A stretch of 64,000 nucleotides of DNA from the NCBI GenBank assembly GCA_041393415.1, contig JAWKKE010000001.1, forward strand, positions 682,001-746,000, read 5' to 3'. The notes beneath the pieces were generated by a model, which worked only from the letters and a program-made list of their open reading frames with translations, had not been told where the DNA came from and made no database searches. This document shows, in pieces, positions 1 through 8,578 of this stretch (the first letter of the stretch is position 1; every line of letters starts with the position of its first letter). The position numbers were made by a program, and so were the translations under genes. The stretch comes from Thermoleophilia bacterium. Its GTDB lineage: Bacteria; Actinomycetota; Thermoleophilia; UBA2241.

Positions 1-246
1 AACCACGTCGACACCCGCATTGGCAAGCTCACGCGCGACAACGAAGCCGTCGCCACCGTTGTTGCCCTTGCCGGCCACAACGACGGCGCCGGCGACATCG
101 TAGCGCTCGAGAATCTCGCGCGCGACGGCGACGCCGGCGCGCTCCATGAGATGGCCACTCGGAATGCCGATGTCCTGGATTGCAGCCGAGTCAATGCTGC
201 GCATGCTGTCGGCGCTGTGGAGCGGCAGGAGCAACGACTCATCCAT
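1..246 (-). CDS. nnr: NAD(P)H-hydrate epimerase/dehydratase, N-terminal part (partial)
   Basis: Only the first 82 codons lie in the window; the gene continues past base 1. The product repairs hydrated NAD(P)H (NAD(P)HX). The visible part is the YjeF_N epimerase domain, with the motif GKGNNGGDGFVVAREL at about residues 63-78. Whether the C-terminal dehydratase domain is present cannot be seen. The ATG at 246 follows AAGGAGGGTGTCG, a strong ribosome binding site, and overlaps the acpS stop (ATGGATGA), so the two are translationally coupled. It is the last visible member of the glmM-glmS-acpS-nnr run, an arrangement common in actinobacteria. Confidence 0.88.
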   Translation of the reverse strand, partial: MDESLLLPLHSADSMRSIDSAAIQDIGIPSGHLMERAGVAVAREILERYDVAGAVVVAGKGNNGGDGFVVARELANAGVDVV

Positions 247-643
247 CGACACCCTCCTTGACTGCGGCAGCCAGCGCATACGCCATGCCGCCTGTATGAC
301 TGAGCGACACATCGACACGGCTGACCCCGAGCTTCCGCGCCACCTCGGCGACTTCACCGTGAAGCAGAATCCGCGGTTTGCCACCCGAGAGCACTTCGAT
401 GTCTCGCCACACAAAGCCGATGATACCGATTCCAAGCGCTTTGCCGACAGCCTCTTTGGCGGCGAAGCGCGCGGCGTATCGCGGGTACGGATCAGCGAAG
501 CCGTCGGCGTACGAGCGCTCGCCCGCGCTGAAGAGCCTGTCGTACGCGCGCGGCAGACGTTCGAGAAGGCGACGCAGGCGCTCCACCTCCACTACATCGA
601 TACCGACACCACAGAGAGCGCCACCGACGGGAAGCGACAGCAC
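239..643 (-). CDS. acpS: holo-[acyl-carrier-protein] synthase
   Basis: Transfers the 4'-phosphopantetheine arm of CoA to acyl carrier protein in the cytoplasm. The 134-residue protein has the family landmarks: GIDVVEVERL near the N-terminus (Mg-binding Asp), RFAAKEAVGKALG in the middle (Mg-binding Glu), WRDIEV and the late SLSHTGGMA motif. The start is a GTG at 643, 15 bases after the glmS stop. No good Shine-Dalgarno sequence precedes it, so translation may depend on coupling to glmS. The stop overlaps the nnr start. Length is normal for the family. Confidence 0.92.
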   Translation of the reverse strand: MLSLPVGGALCGVGIDVVEVERLRRLLERLPRAYDRLFSAGERSYADGFADPYPRYAARFAAKEAVGKALGIGIIGFVWRDIEVLSGGKPRILLHGEVAEVARKLGVSRVDVSLSHTGGMAYALAAAVKEGVDG

Positions 644-658
644 TGGAGCGTCAACCGC

Positions 659-2485
659 CTACTCGACGGTCACGGTCTTGGCGAGATTTCGCGGCTGGTC
701 GACGTTCAGCCCCTTGATCACCGCGATGTGATAGGCGAGCAACTGCAGCGGCACGACCGTGAGAATCGGCGCCAGGAAATGATCGCACTGCGGCACCCAA
801 AGGACGTCACGCGAGAGCTCCGCGATCGTCTCGTTGCCCTCGCTCGCAACGGCGATGATGTCCGCACCACGAGCACGAACCTCTTCGATGTTGCTCACGA
901 GCTTCGCGAACGTCGGACTGTCGTCGGCAACGACGACCACCGGCGAGCCTTGATCGAGTAGGGCGATTGGACCGTGCTTCATCTCGCCGGCGGCATACGC
1001 TTCGGTCGGGATGTAGCTGATCTCCTTGAGCTTCAGCGCCCCCTCGAGACACACCGCAAACCCCATGCCGCGGCCAAGGTAGAGGAAGAAGCGTTCGCCG
1101 TAGTACCGCTCGGCGACGGCAGTCACAGCGCTGTCGCTATTCAGCAACCGCGACACCTTGTTGGGAATGGCGCGCAACTCACGGCCAAGTCGCTTGAGCT
1201 CCGCCTCTGGCTGCATGCCGCGCGCCCAGGCCAAACGCAGCGCGAGCAGGAGCATGGCGGCAACCTGAGCGGTGTGCGTCTTGGTCGCCGCCACCCCGAT
1301 TTCGAGTCCCGCCCGAGTGTAGAGGACGTAGTCCGCCTCGCGCGTCGCCTGGCAGCCCATGACGTTGGTCAGCGCAAGCACCGGCGACCCCGCTTCGCGG
1401 GCGAGACGCATGGCCGCCAGCGTATCCGCCGTCTCCCCCGACTGAGTGATGCCGATCACGAGCGTGTCGGGGTCGAACACGGGCTCTCGGTAGCGAAACT
1501 CGCTGGCCACATCGATCTGCACCGGGACGCGAGCCAGCTGCTCGATCGCATAGCTCACTATGAGGCCGGCGTGATACGAGGTGCCGCAGGCAACGATGAA
1601 GATGCGCCGCAGTCGCCGCAGCATCTCGTCGCTTATGCCCACCTCGCCGAGATCGACGCTTCCGTCGGCGAGAAGACGCCCAGCGAGAGTCTCATGAAGC
1701 GATGCCGGCTGTTCATGGATCTCCTTGAGCATGAACGTGTCGAAGCCGCCCTTCTCCGCAGCGTCGTCGTCCCACTCGACCTCCACGAACGAGCGCTCGA
1801 GCGGCTGACCCGTAGCGTCGCAGATGGCCACTCCATCGGCAGCGATCGTGGCGATGTCTCCGTCCTCCAGAACCACCATAGTGCGCGTGTGCGCCATGAA
1901 GGCCGGCAGCGCGGAGGCAAAGAACATCTCACCGTCGCCGACGCCGACGACGAGCGGAGCCTGGCGACGCGTGCCGACGATGATGTCTGGCTCGTCCGCG
2001 CTGACCGCGCAGAAGGCGAAATAACCTTCGAGGCGTCCGAGAATGGTGCGCACGGCGGCGGTGAGTCCTTCACCAAGATTCTCTTCGATGAGGTGCGCGA
2101 TCACTTCGGCGTCGGTCTCGCTGTGGAGCTTGTGGCCACGCTGAGCGAGCTCAGCACGCAACTCCTTGTAGTTCTCGATGATGCCGTTGACGACGATGGA
2201 GATGCGACCGGTGCAGTCCTCGTGGGGGTGCGCATTCGCCTCGCTAGGCCGGCCGTGCGTGGCCCACCGCGTGTGCCCAAGCCCCACGGTAGCCTTGGAC
2301 CCATTCGGCCCCGCGGCAGCATAGAGCGCGTCGAGATTGCCCACCGCGCGCACGACCTCGAGACGGTCGCGCTCCACGAAGACGACGCCCGCCGAATCGT
2401 ACCCTCGGTACTCGAGACGGCGCAGTCCCTCGAGAAGAATGGGCTTACCTGTACGATGTCCGGCGTAGCCGACGATGCCGCACAT
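659..2485 (-). CDS. glmS: glutamine-fructose-6-phosphate aminotransferase (isomerizing)
   Basis: Makes glucosamine-6-phosphate from fructose-6-phosphate and glutamine, the first step to UDP-GlcNAc for the cell wall. The 608 residues match the family length. The N-terminal glutaminase domain begins MCGIVGYAG, with Cys2 as the nucleophile after Met removal, and contains GHTRWATHG and NGIIEN. Two SIS sugar-isomerase domains follow (ACGTSYHAG, TQSGETADT, GRGMGFAVCLEGALKLKE), and the end is DQPRNLAKTVTVE. The ATG at 2485 follows AAGGGAG. It lies 74 bases downstream of glmM in the same direction. No glmS ribozyme was looked for in detail and none was obvious in the short leader. Confidence 0.97.
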   Translation of the reverse strand: MCGIVGYAGHRTGKPILLEGLRRLEYRGYDSAGVVFVERDRLEVVRAVGNLDALYAAAGPNGSKATVGLGHTRWATHGRPSEANAHPHEDCTGRISIVVNGIIENYKELRAELAQRGHKLHSETDAEVIAHLIEENLGEGLTAAVRTILGRLEGYFAFCAVSADEPDIIVGTRRQAPLVVGVGDGEMFFASALPAFMAHTRTMVVLEDGDIATIAADGVAICDATGQPLERSFVEVEWDDDAAEKGGFDTFMLKEIHEQPASLHETLAGRLLADGSVDLGEVGISDEMLRRLRRIFIVACGTSYHAGLIVSYAIEQLARVPVQIDVASEFRYREPVFDPDTLVIGITQSGETADTLAAMRLAREAGSPVLALTNVMGCQATREADYVLYTRAGLEIGVAATKTHTAQVAAMLLLALRLAWARGMQPEAELKRLGRELRAIPNKVSRLLNSDSAVTAVAERYYGERFFLYLGRGMGFAVCLEGALKLKEISYIPTEAYAAGEMKHGPIALLDQGSPVVVVADDSPTFAKLVSNIEEVRARGADIIAVASEGNETIAELSRDVLWVPQCDHFLAPILTVVPLQLLAYHIAVIKGLNVDQPRNLAKTVTVE

Positions 2486-2559
2486 GCGTGCTCCCTTCCG
2501 TGTCTACTGGCGTGGCACGCTCGAGAACCACCCGGTCTCGCCCAAGCCGAACGCTAGGC

Positions 2560-3912
2560 TCATCTTACAGATTCAGCGCCGAGGTGCTCGTTGACGACCT
2601 CGGCCAGCCGCTGGCAGACGCCTTCAACTTCATCATCGGTCGGCGCCTCTGCCATAACGCGCACCAACGGCTCAGTCCCTGAAGAACGGACGAGAACGCG
2701 TCCGCGACCGTCGAGCAGCCGTGACTCCCTTTCGACCGCGGCCCAGACCGCCGATGCACCCTCGAGGTTCGCTCCGCTCGCGATGCGGACATTGACGAGC
2801 TTCTGGGGCAGTCGACTCATGACGCGCGCGGCTTCGGCCAGCGGTATCTGCTGGTCGGCCAGCGCGTGGAGGAGCAAGAAGGCGGTGGCGAGTCCGTCAC
2901 CAGTGGTGCTGACCTCGCGATTGATGATATGCCCAGATTGCTCGCCTCCGAGGACGAAGCCGCCCTTGAGCATCTCCGCCACAACGTAGCGATCGCCCAC
3001 CGGCGTCACGACCACTTCGATCCCTTCCCGCTGCATGGCGTGATGAAAGCCAAGGTTGGTCATGACCGTAGTGACTACAGTGTCGTGAGGCAGGCGACGA
3101 TCGTCTTTCAGATGCTTGGCGAGAATGGCGATGATGAAGTCGCCATCGACCGTCTGCCCATCGGCGTCGACGGCGAGCACACGGTCGCCGTCGCCGTCAA
3201 ACGCCAGCCCGAGATCGTACTCGCCGGCAGCGACGAGTTGCTGCAGGGCATCGATGTGCGTGCTTCCGCAGCCCGCATTGATGTTGACACCGTCGGGCTC
3301 GGCGTTCACCACGGTCAGCTGTGCGCCGGCAGCCGTGAGAGCAAGCGGCGCTGCCGCCGACATCGCGCCGTTGGCGCAGTCGATGAGGATGCGTACGCCG
3401 CTAAGATCGACCGGGAGACGGCGCACGATCTCTTCCGCATACTCGTGAGCGCTGCTCGAAAGGTGCTCGTAAGCGCCGAATTCCTTGCCGCTCGACGATC
3501 GCAGGTCGTGTCGCTCGAGGTGCGCCTCGATCGCCGCCTCCTCGCCATCGTCGAGCTTGATGCCGGCAGCCGAGAAGAACTTGATCCCGTTGTCGCCAAA
3601 GGGGTTGTGAGACGCGCTGATCACGATGCCGGCATCCGCACCGCGCTTGCCCGCAAGCAGGGCCAGGCCGGGCGTGGGAATGACACCGGCAAGCTCCACC
3701 TGGCCTCCGCCCGAGGTGAGCCCGGCCGTGAGCGCAGACTCCAGCATCGGGCCCGAGAGGCGTGTGTCGCGACCGATGACAAATCGCGGACGACGCCCGA
3801 CATCTTGGCCGACAACGAAGGCGGCGGCACGGCCCAACTGCACGGCGAACTCGGGAGTGAGCACTTCGCCCGCAACTCCACGGATGCCGTCGGTGCCGAA
3901 GTACTTACCCAT
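2560..3912 (-). CDS. glmM: phosphoglucosamine mutase
   Basis: Interconverts glucosamine-6-phosphate and glucosamine-1-phosphate, the step after GlmS. I start it at the ATG at 3912, which gives the canonical MGKYFGTDGIRG N-terminus and 450 residues and has GGAG about 10 bases upstream. A longer frame open to 3969 adds residues not seen in the family. Landmarks are the phosphoserine loop VISASHNPFGDNG (Ser101), the metal loop DGDGDRVLAVD, the sugar loop GGEQSGHII and the phosphate-binding RSSGTEPLVRVM near the C-terminus. It is the first gene of the leftward glmM-glmS-acpS-nnr run. Confidence 0.96.
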   Translation of the reverse strand: MGKYFGTDGIRGVAGEVLTPEFAVQLGRAAAFVVGQDVGRRPRFVIGRDTRLSGPMLESALTAGLTSGGGQVELAGVIPTPGLALLAGKRGADAGIVISASHNPFGDNGIKFFSAAGIKLDDGEEAAIEAHLERHDLRSSSGKEFGAYEHLSSSAHEYAEEIVRRLPVDLSGVRILIDCANGAMSAAAPLALTAAGAQLTVVNAEPDGVNINAGCGSTHIDALQQLVAAGEYDLGLAFDGDGDRVLAVDADGQTVDGDFIIAILAKHLKDDRRLPHDTVVTTVMTNLGFHHAMQREGIEVVVTPVGDRYVVAEMLKGGFVLGGEQSGHIINREVSTTGDGLATAFLLLHALADQQIPLAEAARVMSRLPQKLVNVRIASGANLEGASAVWAAVERESRLLDGRGRVLVRSSGTEPLVRVMAEAPTDDEVEGVCQRLAEVVNEHLGAESVR

Positions 3913-4062
3913 TCTGCTACGCTCCGTGCTCGCCGCCGACAGCGCCATGGCGCCGCTACCTCGCGCCATGCTACGCGGCGGCTATCATGGTCGCAAACCT
4001 CGCGCGGGCAGTGAGCGCCCCAACACCGGTCTTCCCGGCCATGGTCAGCGCGGCGGTTGGAC

Positions 4063-4092
4063 TTGACGTACGACCGTGAGCGAGAATCGCTC
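4063..4092 (+). promoter_or_regulatory. possible promoter -35 with small palindrome before the amidohydrolase
   Basis: TTGACG at 4063-4068 resembles a -35 box. A -10 at the right spacing is poor (ATCGCT). A perfect 6-bp inverted repeat, GAGCGA-gaa-TCGCTC, covers 4078-4092, where the -10 would be, and could be an operator. It ends 11 bases before the ATG of the next gene. This is suggestive only. Confidence 0.25.
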
Positions 4093-4103
4093 AATCAGCG
4101 GAC

Positions 4104-4934
4104 ATGGGAGTTCCTCTGCTCATCATCGACATGCACGCTCACGTCTTTCCCGACCGGTTGGCACCGGCCGCCGTCGAAACCGTGGCGGGAAGAGCCGGCA
4201 TCACCGCCAGCCACGGCGGCACTCTCGATGCTCTGCGTCAGCACATGCGTGCTGCCGGGATCGCGTGGGGCGTGCTCCAACCTGTCGCGAGCAAGGCGGC
4301 CCAGGTTCGCTCAATCAACGACTGGGCGGCCGGCATCGTCGACGACGGCCTCATTCCGTTCGGCGCCATACACCCAGATGTCGAGGATATCGAGGCGGAG
4401 ATGGCCTGGCTCGCCGCTCGCGGCTTCGGCGGCGTCAAGCTTCACCCCGAGTACCAGAGCTTCCGTCCGCTTGATGAGCGACTCGAAGCGTTGTACGACG
4501 CGGCCGTCCGCCACAACATGATCGTCTACTTCCATGCCGGCGCCGACATCGGTTTCACGACCGTGCACTCCACGCCCAATGAATTCGCGCAGGTTCTCGA
4601 CGCACACCCGGGACTCATGCTCGTGCTCGCTCACATGGGCGGCTGGCAACAGTGGGACGATGTGCGTCGCTGCCTCCTGGGTCGCGACGTCTACCTCGAC
4701 ACCGCGTTCACGCTGCAGTATCTTGGCCCAGAGGCGCTCGCGGACCTAATTCGTGCCCACGGAGCACATCGCGTCGTCTTCGGCAGCGACACCCCGTGGG
4801 CCGATCTCCGTGAAGCACTCGACGATCTCAAGCGACTGCCGCTGCCGGCCTCCGATCTCGAGGCGCTTCTCGGCGGCACCGCGGACGCGCTCCTCACACG
4901 CTCCAACGCCCGCCGACCACCGCGACACGCCTAA
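4104..4934 (+). CDS. amidohydrolase family 2 (metal-dependent TIM-barrel hydrolase/decarboxylase-like)
   Basis: A 276-residue amidohydrolase_2-type protein (PF04909 family). The metal-site motif IDMHAHVFPDRLA starts at about residue 8. YFHAGADIGF, VLAHMGGWQ and VFGSDTPWAD supply the later His and Asp ligands expected along the barrel strands. Family members are hydrolases or non-oxidative decarboxylases of aromatic and keto acids; the substrate cannot be read from sequence. It is transcribed divergently from glmM and ends 7 bases before the uppP start, so the two probably share a transcript. No strong Shine-Dalgarno sequence precedes the ATG. Confidence 0.82.
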   Translation: MGVPLLIIDMHAHVFPDRLAPAAVETVAGRAGITASHGGTLDALRQHMRAAGIAWGVLQPVASKAAQVRSINDWAAGIVDDGLIPFGAIHPDVEDIEAEMAWLAARGFGGVKLHPEYQSFRPLDERLEALYDAAVRHNMIVYFHAGADIGFTTVHSTPNEFAQVLDAHPGLMLVLAHMGGWQQWDDVRRCLLGRDVYLDTAFTLQYLGPEALADLIRAHGAHRVVFGSDTPWADLREALDDLKRLPLPASDLEALLGGTADALLTRSNARRPPRHA

Positions 4935-4941
4935 GCAAAAC

Positions 4942-5958
4942 ATGCGTCCGCCACAGTCAGGCCTCAGACCCCCACACACGGCGCAACATCACGTCGCCTC
5001 TCGACTTCTCCTGGCCGGTGCCGCGCTGCTCGTCTTCGCCTTGATCACCTCGGCCGTGTGGAGTACTGCCACGGCATTCGCGGCATCCACCGTCGGCGAC
5101 CCGGATGTCACGTCTCCGCTGGGCCTCTTCGAGGCGCTTGTGCTCGGGATCGTGGAGGGAATCACCGAGTACCTGCCGGTCAGCTCAACGGGCCATCTCC
5201 TCCTCACCGAGCACCTGCTCGGCATCTCCGGCGACGGTGACGTCAAGACCGCCGCCGACTCCTACGCCATGGTCATTCAGTTCGGCGCCATTCTGGCCGT
5301 CGTCTTCCTCTACTGGCGTCGAATCGTTGCCATCGTACGCGGCATCTTCGGCCGAGACGCCTCGGGACGGCGTCTCGCAGTCGCGCTCATCGCCTCGTTC
5401 GTGCCAGCGGCCGTGATCGCGCTGATCGGCGAGAAGCTCATCAAGGACTACCTGTTCGCGCTCTGGCCGATCACCGCCGCTTGGCTCGTCGGCGGCGTCG
5501 TCATCCTGCTGATCAGCCGGCATGACGCCAAGTCCGGCCTGCGCCCATCTGAAGGACTGACCATGGAGGAGTTGACGCCGAGAAAGGCTGTCGTCATCGG
5601 CGTGCTCCAGTGCGTTGCCATGTGGCCTGGCGTGAGCCGCAGCCTCGTGACTATTCTCGGCGGCCGTCTGGTGGGCCTGAGTACGGCGGCCGCTGTCGAA
5701 TACAGCTTCCTCCTGGGACTAGTTACCCTGTCGGCCGCCACGTTCTGGGAGGCACTCACCGAGGGCGCGACGATCGTCGGGACGTTCGGCGTCGTTACGC
5801 CTCTCGTCGGCCTGGTCGCCGCCTTCGTCTCGGCAGCACTCGCCGTCAAGTGGATGGTGGGCTACCTCAACCGCCACACCCTGGCAGTGTTCGGCTGGTA
5901 TCGCATCGGCCTGGCCATCGTCGTTGCCGCCCTCATCGTTGCCGGGATAGCCGGCTAG
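4942..5958 (+). CDS. uppP: undecaprenyl-diphosphatase with N-terminal extension
   Basis: Dephosphorylates undecaprenyl diphosphate to recycle the cell-wall lipid carrier; resistance to bacitracin is a known effect of the family. The BacA signatures are EGITEYLPVSSTGHLLL and PGVSRSLVTILGGR, within eight or so membrane helices. From the ATG at 4942 the protein has 338 residues. About 55 residues precede the usual family start, near LGLFEALVLGIVEG, and include an additional hydrophobic stretch (LLLAGAALLVFALITSAVW) that looks like a signal anchor. No clear ribosome binding site is visible, and no better in-frame start lies closer to the conserved region. A hairpin follows the stop. Confidence 0.9.
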   Translation: MRPPQSGLRPPHTAQHHVASRLLLAGAALLVFALITSAVWSTATAFAASTVGDPDVTSPLGLFEALVLGIVEGITEYLPVSSTGHLLLTEHLLGISGDGDVKTAADSYAMVIQFGAILAVVFLYWRRIVAIVRGIFGRDASGRRLAVALIASFVPAAVIALIGEKLIKDYLFALWPITAAWLVGGVVILLISRHDAKSGLRPSEGLTMEELTPRKAVVIGVLQCVAMWPGVSRSLVTILGGRLVGLSTAAAVEYSFLLGLVTLSAATFWEALTEGATIVGTFGVVTPLVGLVAAFVSAALAVKWMVGYLNRHTLAVFGWYRIGLAIVVAALIVAGIAG

Positions 5959-5983
5959 ACCAACTGCCGGAGCGTGTCACGTC

Positions 5984-6005
5984 TGCCCGGTGGCGCTACC
6001 GGGCA
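5984..6005 (+). terminator. hairpin after uppP, likely intrinsic terminator or attenuator
   Basis: Perfect 8-bp stem TGCCCGGT / ACCGGGCA with a 6-base loop, starting 26 bases after the uppP stop and followed by ATACTCTTC. The T tract is weak, so termination efficiency is uncertain. It separates uppP from the PAP2 gene that starts at 6054. Confidence 0.5.
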
Positions 6006-6053
6006 ATACTCTTCGGCAAGACGCCTGACTGGGCGCCGCAGGAGCGTCTGACC

Positions 6054-6743
6054 ATGGCCCTGAGACATGCGCGCGTACCCCACAGTGCACGCACCGCCGG
6101 CGCAGCGGCTCTCGCCGCCGCCGCTTTCGTGGCCCTCACGCTGGCCGTCATCGAGCATGCGCAGCCCTTCCAGCTTGATCACTGGTGGGCGGCCGTCGTC
6201 GTCGATAGGCATTTTGACGTCTTCACCTTCCTCGGCGTCACGGTCTTCAACCCCCTGGGGCTTTTCCCGCTCAGTTGGCTGATCGTCGGCATCGCAGGGC
6301 TGGTGCTCGCGCACCTCCGCGGGCGCAGTGTTGCCGTCCTCTTCGTAGCCGCCGAGGCAGTCGCTGCGGCAACGGTCGCTCTCGTCAAGATCGGAGTGGG
6401 CCGACCCCGTCCGCCCGACAGCCTGGTCGAGACGACGACCCTGTCGTTCCCCTCGGGTCATGCATCGTTCGCGACGGTGACCGCCATCCTGATCGTCGGA
6501 TTGGCCGTGCCTGCCCGCCTGCGCCTCCCTGCTGGGTTGATTGCCGGAGCCGCGGCCGCGGGCATGGCACTGAGTCGAACGTTTGTGATGGCCCACTGGC
6601 TCAGCGACGTTGCCGGCGGCGTCATGGTCGGTGTGGCTGTGAGCACCGGTGCACTCGCCATCAATGAATGGCGGGCGCGCCATAGTGAACGAAGTTCGAC
6701 ACGCGCCGCTGCCGACGACTCCGGAACCACTAACCCCGGGTAG
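6054..6743 (+). CDS. PAP2-superfamily membrane phosphatase
   Basis: A 229-residue, multi-helix membrane protein with all three PAP2 active-site motifs: KIGVGRPRPP, FPSGHASF, and SRTFVMAHWLSD with the catalytic His and Asp. Such enzymes dephosphorylate lipid phosphates, including phosphatidate, undecaprenyl diphosphate and phosphatidylglycerol phosphate. Placement right after uppP makes a role in polyprenyl-phosphate recycling attractive but unproven. The ATG at 6054 has GGAG 9 bases upstream; the longer open frame upstream overlaps uppP and is not credible. A polar tail rich in Ser, Thr and Ala ends the protein. It converges with the first SulP gene. Confidence 0.88.
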   Translation: MALRHARVPHSARTAGAAALAAAAFVALTLAVIEHAQPFQLDHWWAAVVVDRHFDVFTFLGVTVFNPLGLFPLSWLIVGIAGLVLAHLRGRSVAVLFVAAEAVAAATVALVKIGVGRPRPPDSLVETTTLSFPSGHASFATVTAILIVGLAVPARLRLPAGLIAGAAAAGMALSRTFVMAHWLSDVAGGVMVGVAVSTGALAINEWRARHSERSSTRAAADDSGTTNPG

Positions 6744-6822
6744 CCACGGCCCTGCCAGGTCTGGCGCGTTCCGCCCCAGGCCCCCAACGTCGCTCGGCCG
6801 CAACGGCTGACGCGGCGAACGA

Positions 6823-8496
6823 CTATGCGTCGCTCGCCGCGTCGTCGGCGATGGCGGCAAGTGCTCGCTCGATGGTCGGGTAGAAGTGATCTCGATCGAG
6901 CGTTTCCAGCAGGCCGTACTCCAGCACCAGGTGCTGCAGCCTTGTTCGCATCTCGACAAAAGCGATGTGCACACCCTTTGCGTTTAGCTCGATGTCCAGG
7001 CGCTCGAGCATCTCCGCCGCCGTTACATCGATGTCTGTGATCGCCTCACACTGCAGCACGATCCAGGACGGCTCTTCACGACGAATGAGCGTGCGAACAC
7101 GCTGGCGGAAGAGATCGCTGTTGGCGAAGAAGAGCGGCGCCTCCCAACGGAAGATCACCACACCGTCGGTCAGTCTTGCATCCTTGTAACGACGCACGCT
7201 GTGCCACCCTCCCAGCTCCGGTACATAACCGAGCACCTCGCCGTGCGGCCACCAGTTCCTGCGGAAGAACAGCAAGATCGACAGCCCAAGCGCCACCAAG
7301 ATGCCCTGGAGAACGCCGAATACAATCACGCCGAGGGCGGCGATCGCCGAGAGAAAGAAGGCGCCTCGACGGACACGAAAGTACTTCCGCAGAATGCCCA
7401 CGTCGGCAAGCGACAGAGCGGCGGCGATCACCACAGCAGCCAAGGCCGTGAGCGGCACATCGACGAGCAGAGCAGGCAGGAAGATCAGCAGAAGCGCCAC
7501 GATACCAGCGCCGACCAGACTCGCCAGCTGAGTCTTCGTGCCCGCCTGTTCGGCTACGGCGGTGCGCGAACTGCTCGCCGAGATCGCGAATCCCTGGAAC
7601 GCACCCGCTGCGATATTGGCGACGCCGATACCGATCATCTCCTGATTAGAATCGACCTCGTCTCCACGGCGCGCCGCGAACGCAGCCGAAGTGGCGATCG
7701 TGTCCGTCAGTGAGACCATGGTGATCCCAATCGCGGCCACGAGCAGCGGAACGACATCGCCGGCTTCAGTCCACGGCAATGAAGGGCGAGGCATACCGCT
7801 GGGGAGCACACCGACCGTGGGCATCCCCGCGGCCGAGAGATTAAGCACCGCTGTTGCCACGGTGGCTCCGAGCACCGCGACAAGCACCGCGGGTACGCGT
7901 CTCGTCAGATACCGCCAAGTAAGAAGAACGGCGAGCGTGGCGACACCCACTATCAAAGTCGTCGCGTTCGTTTGGTCCAGATGTTGCACGAAGGCGGCTG
8001 CCTCGCGAAAGACGCCGTCAGCATCGACAGAGAAGCCGCACAGTTTCGGCAGCTGACCGACAATGATGGTGATTGCCAAGCCGTTCATGTAGCCGACCTG
8101 CACCTCCTTGGAAAGCAGGTCGGCAACGAATCCGAGCCTGCCCAACCCCAATCCAATCTCCACGATTCCCACCATGAGCGCCAGCATCCCGGCCAGCGCG
8201 AGCATCGCGCCGGGATCTCCGCCGGCCGCCAGGGGCACAATGGCGGCGAAGATCAGCGGGGACAGAGACGAGTCCGGACCCAACACAAGAATGCGCGACG
8301 GACCGACAACGGCGTACGCGACCAGGCACGCCACTGTAGTGTAGAGACCCGTGACCGGAGGCAGGCCGGCAAGCTCAGCGTACGCAAGACCCTGGGGGAC
8401 CAGAATGGCCGCCAGAACTATGCCCGCGAGAAGATCCGCCCTCAGCCACGCGCGACGGTAGACACGCAGGGCCTGAACACCGGGCAGCCAGCGCAT
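6823..8496 (-). CDS. SulP-family anion transporter with STAS domain (SulP-A)
   Basis: A 557-residue SLC26/SulP carrier. The N-terminal membrane domain has 10-14 helices, with the family stretch VPQGLAYAELAGLPPVTGLY near the start. The last 130 or so residues form a STAS domain (IDVTAAEMLERLDIELNAKG). SulP proteins move sulfate, bicarbonate or other anions. I start at the ATG at 8496; the frame is open further upstream, but that part would run into the divergent PAP2 gene. It resembles the SulP at 24292 more than the pair at 26215 and 30015, judged by the segment around GIGVANIAAGAFQGF. Substrate is unknown. Confidence 0.9.
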   Translation of the reverse strand: MRWLPGVQALRVYRRAWLRADLLAGIVLAAILVPQGLAYAELAGLPPVTGLYTTVACLVAYAVVGPSRILVLGPDSSLSPLIFAAIVPLAAGGDPGAMLALAGMLALMVGIVEIGLGLGRLGFVADLLSKEVQVGYMNGLAITIIVGQLPKLCGFSVDADGVFREAAAFVQHLDQTNATTLIVGVATLAVLLTWRYLTRRVPAVLVAVLGATVATAVLNLSAAGMPTVGVLPSGMPRPSLPWTEAGDVVPLLVAAIGITMVSLTDTIATSAAFAARRGDEVDSNQEMIGIGVANIAAGAFQGFAISASSSRTAVAEQAGTKTQLASLVGAGIVALLLIFLPALLVDVPLTALAAVVIAAALSLADVGILRKYFRVRRGAFFLSAIAALGVIVFGVLQGILVALGLSILLFFRRNWWPHGEVLGYVPELGGWHSVRRYKDARLTDGVVIFRWEAPLFFANSDLFRQRVRTLIRREEPSWIVLQCEAITDIDVTAAEMLERLDIELNAKGVHIAFVEMRTRLQHLVLEYGLLETLDRDHFYPTIERALAAIADDAASDA

Positions 8497-8578
8497 TGCC
8501 CCAGCGGTCTTCTGCTCCCCAGCGGCGTGGGCTTTCAAGACGTGTCGCCCTGCCGGGGAGCAGTGGTAGCATCGCCGC

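Noticed and set aside
974..2557. Long open frame on the plus strand opposite glmS
   Set aside because: It mirrors glmS codon by codon, lacks any domain signature and is His/Arg/Asp-rich in the way antisense frames of GC-rich genes are.
2866..4014. Long plus-strand frame opposite glmM
   Set aside because: Antisense shadow of a clearly conserved gene, with no family motif or ribosome site.
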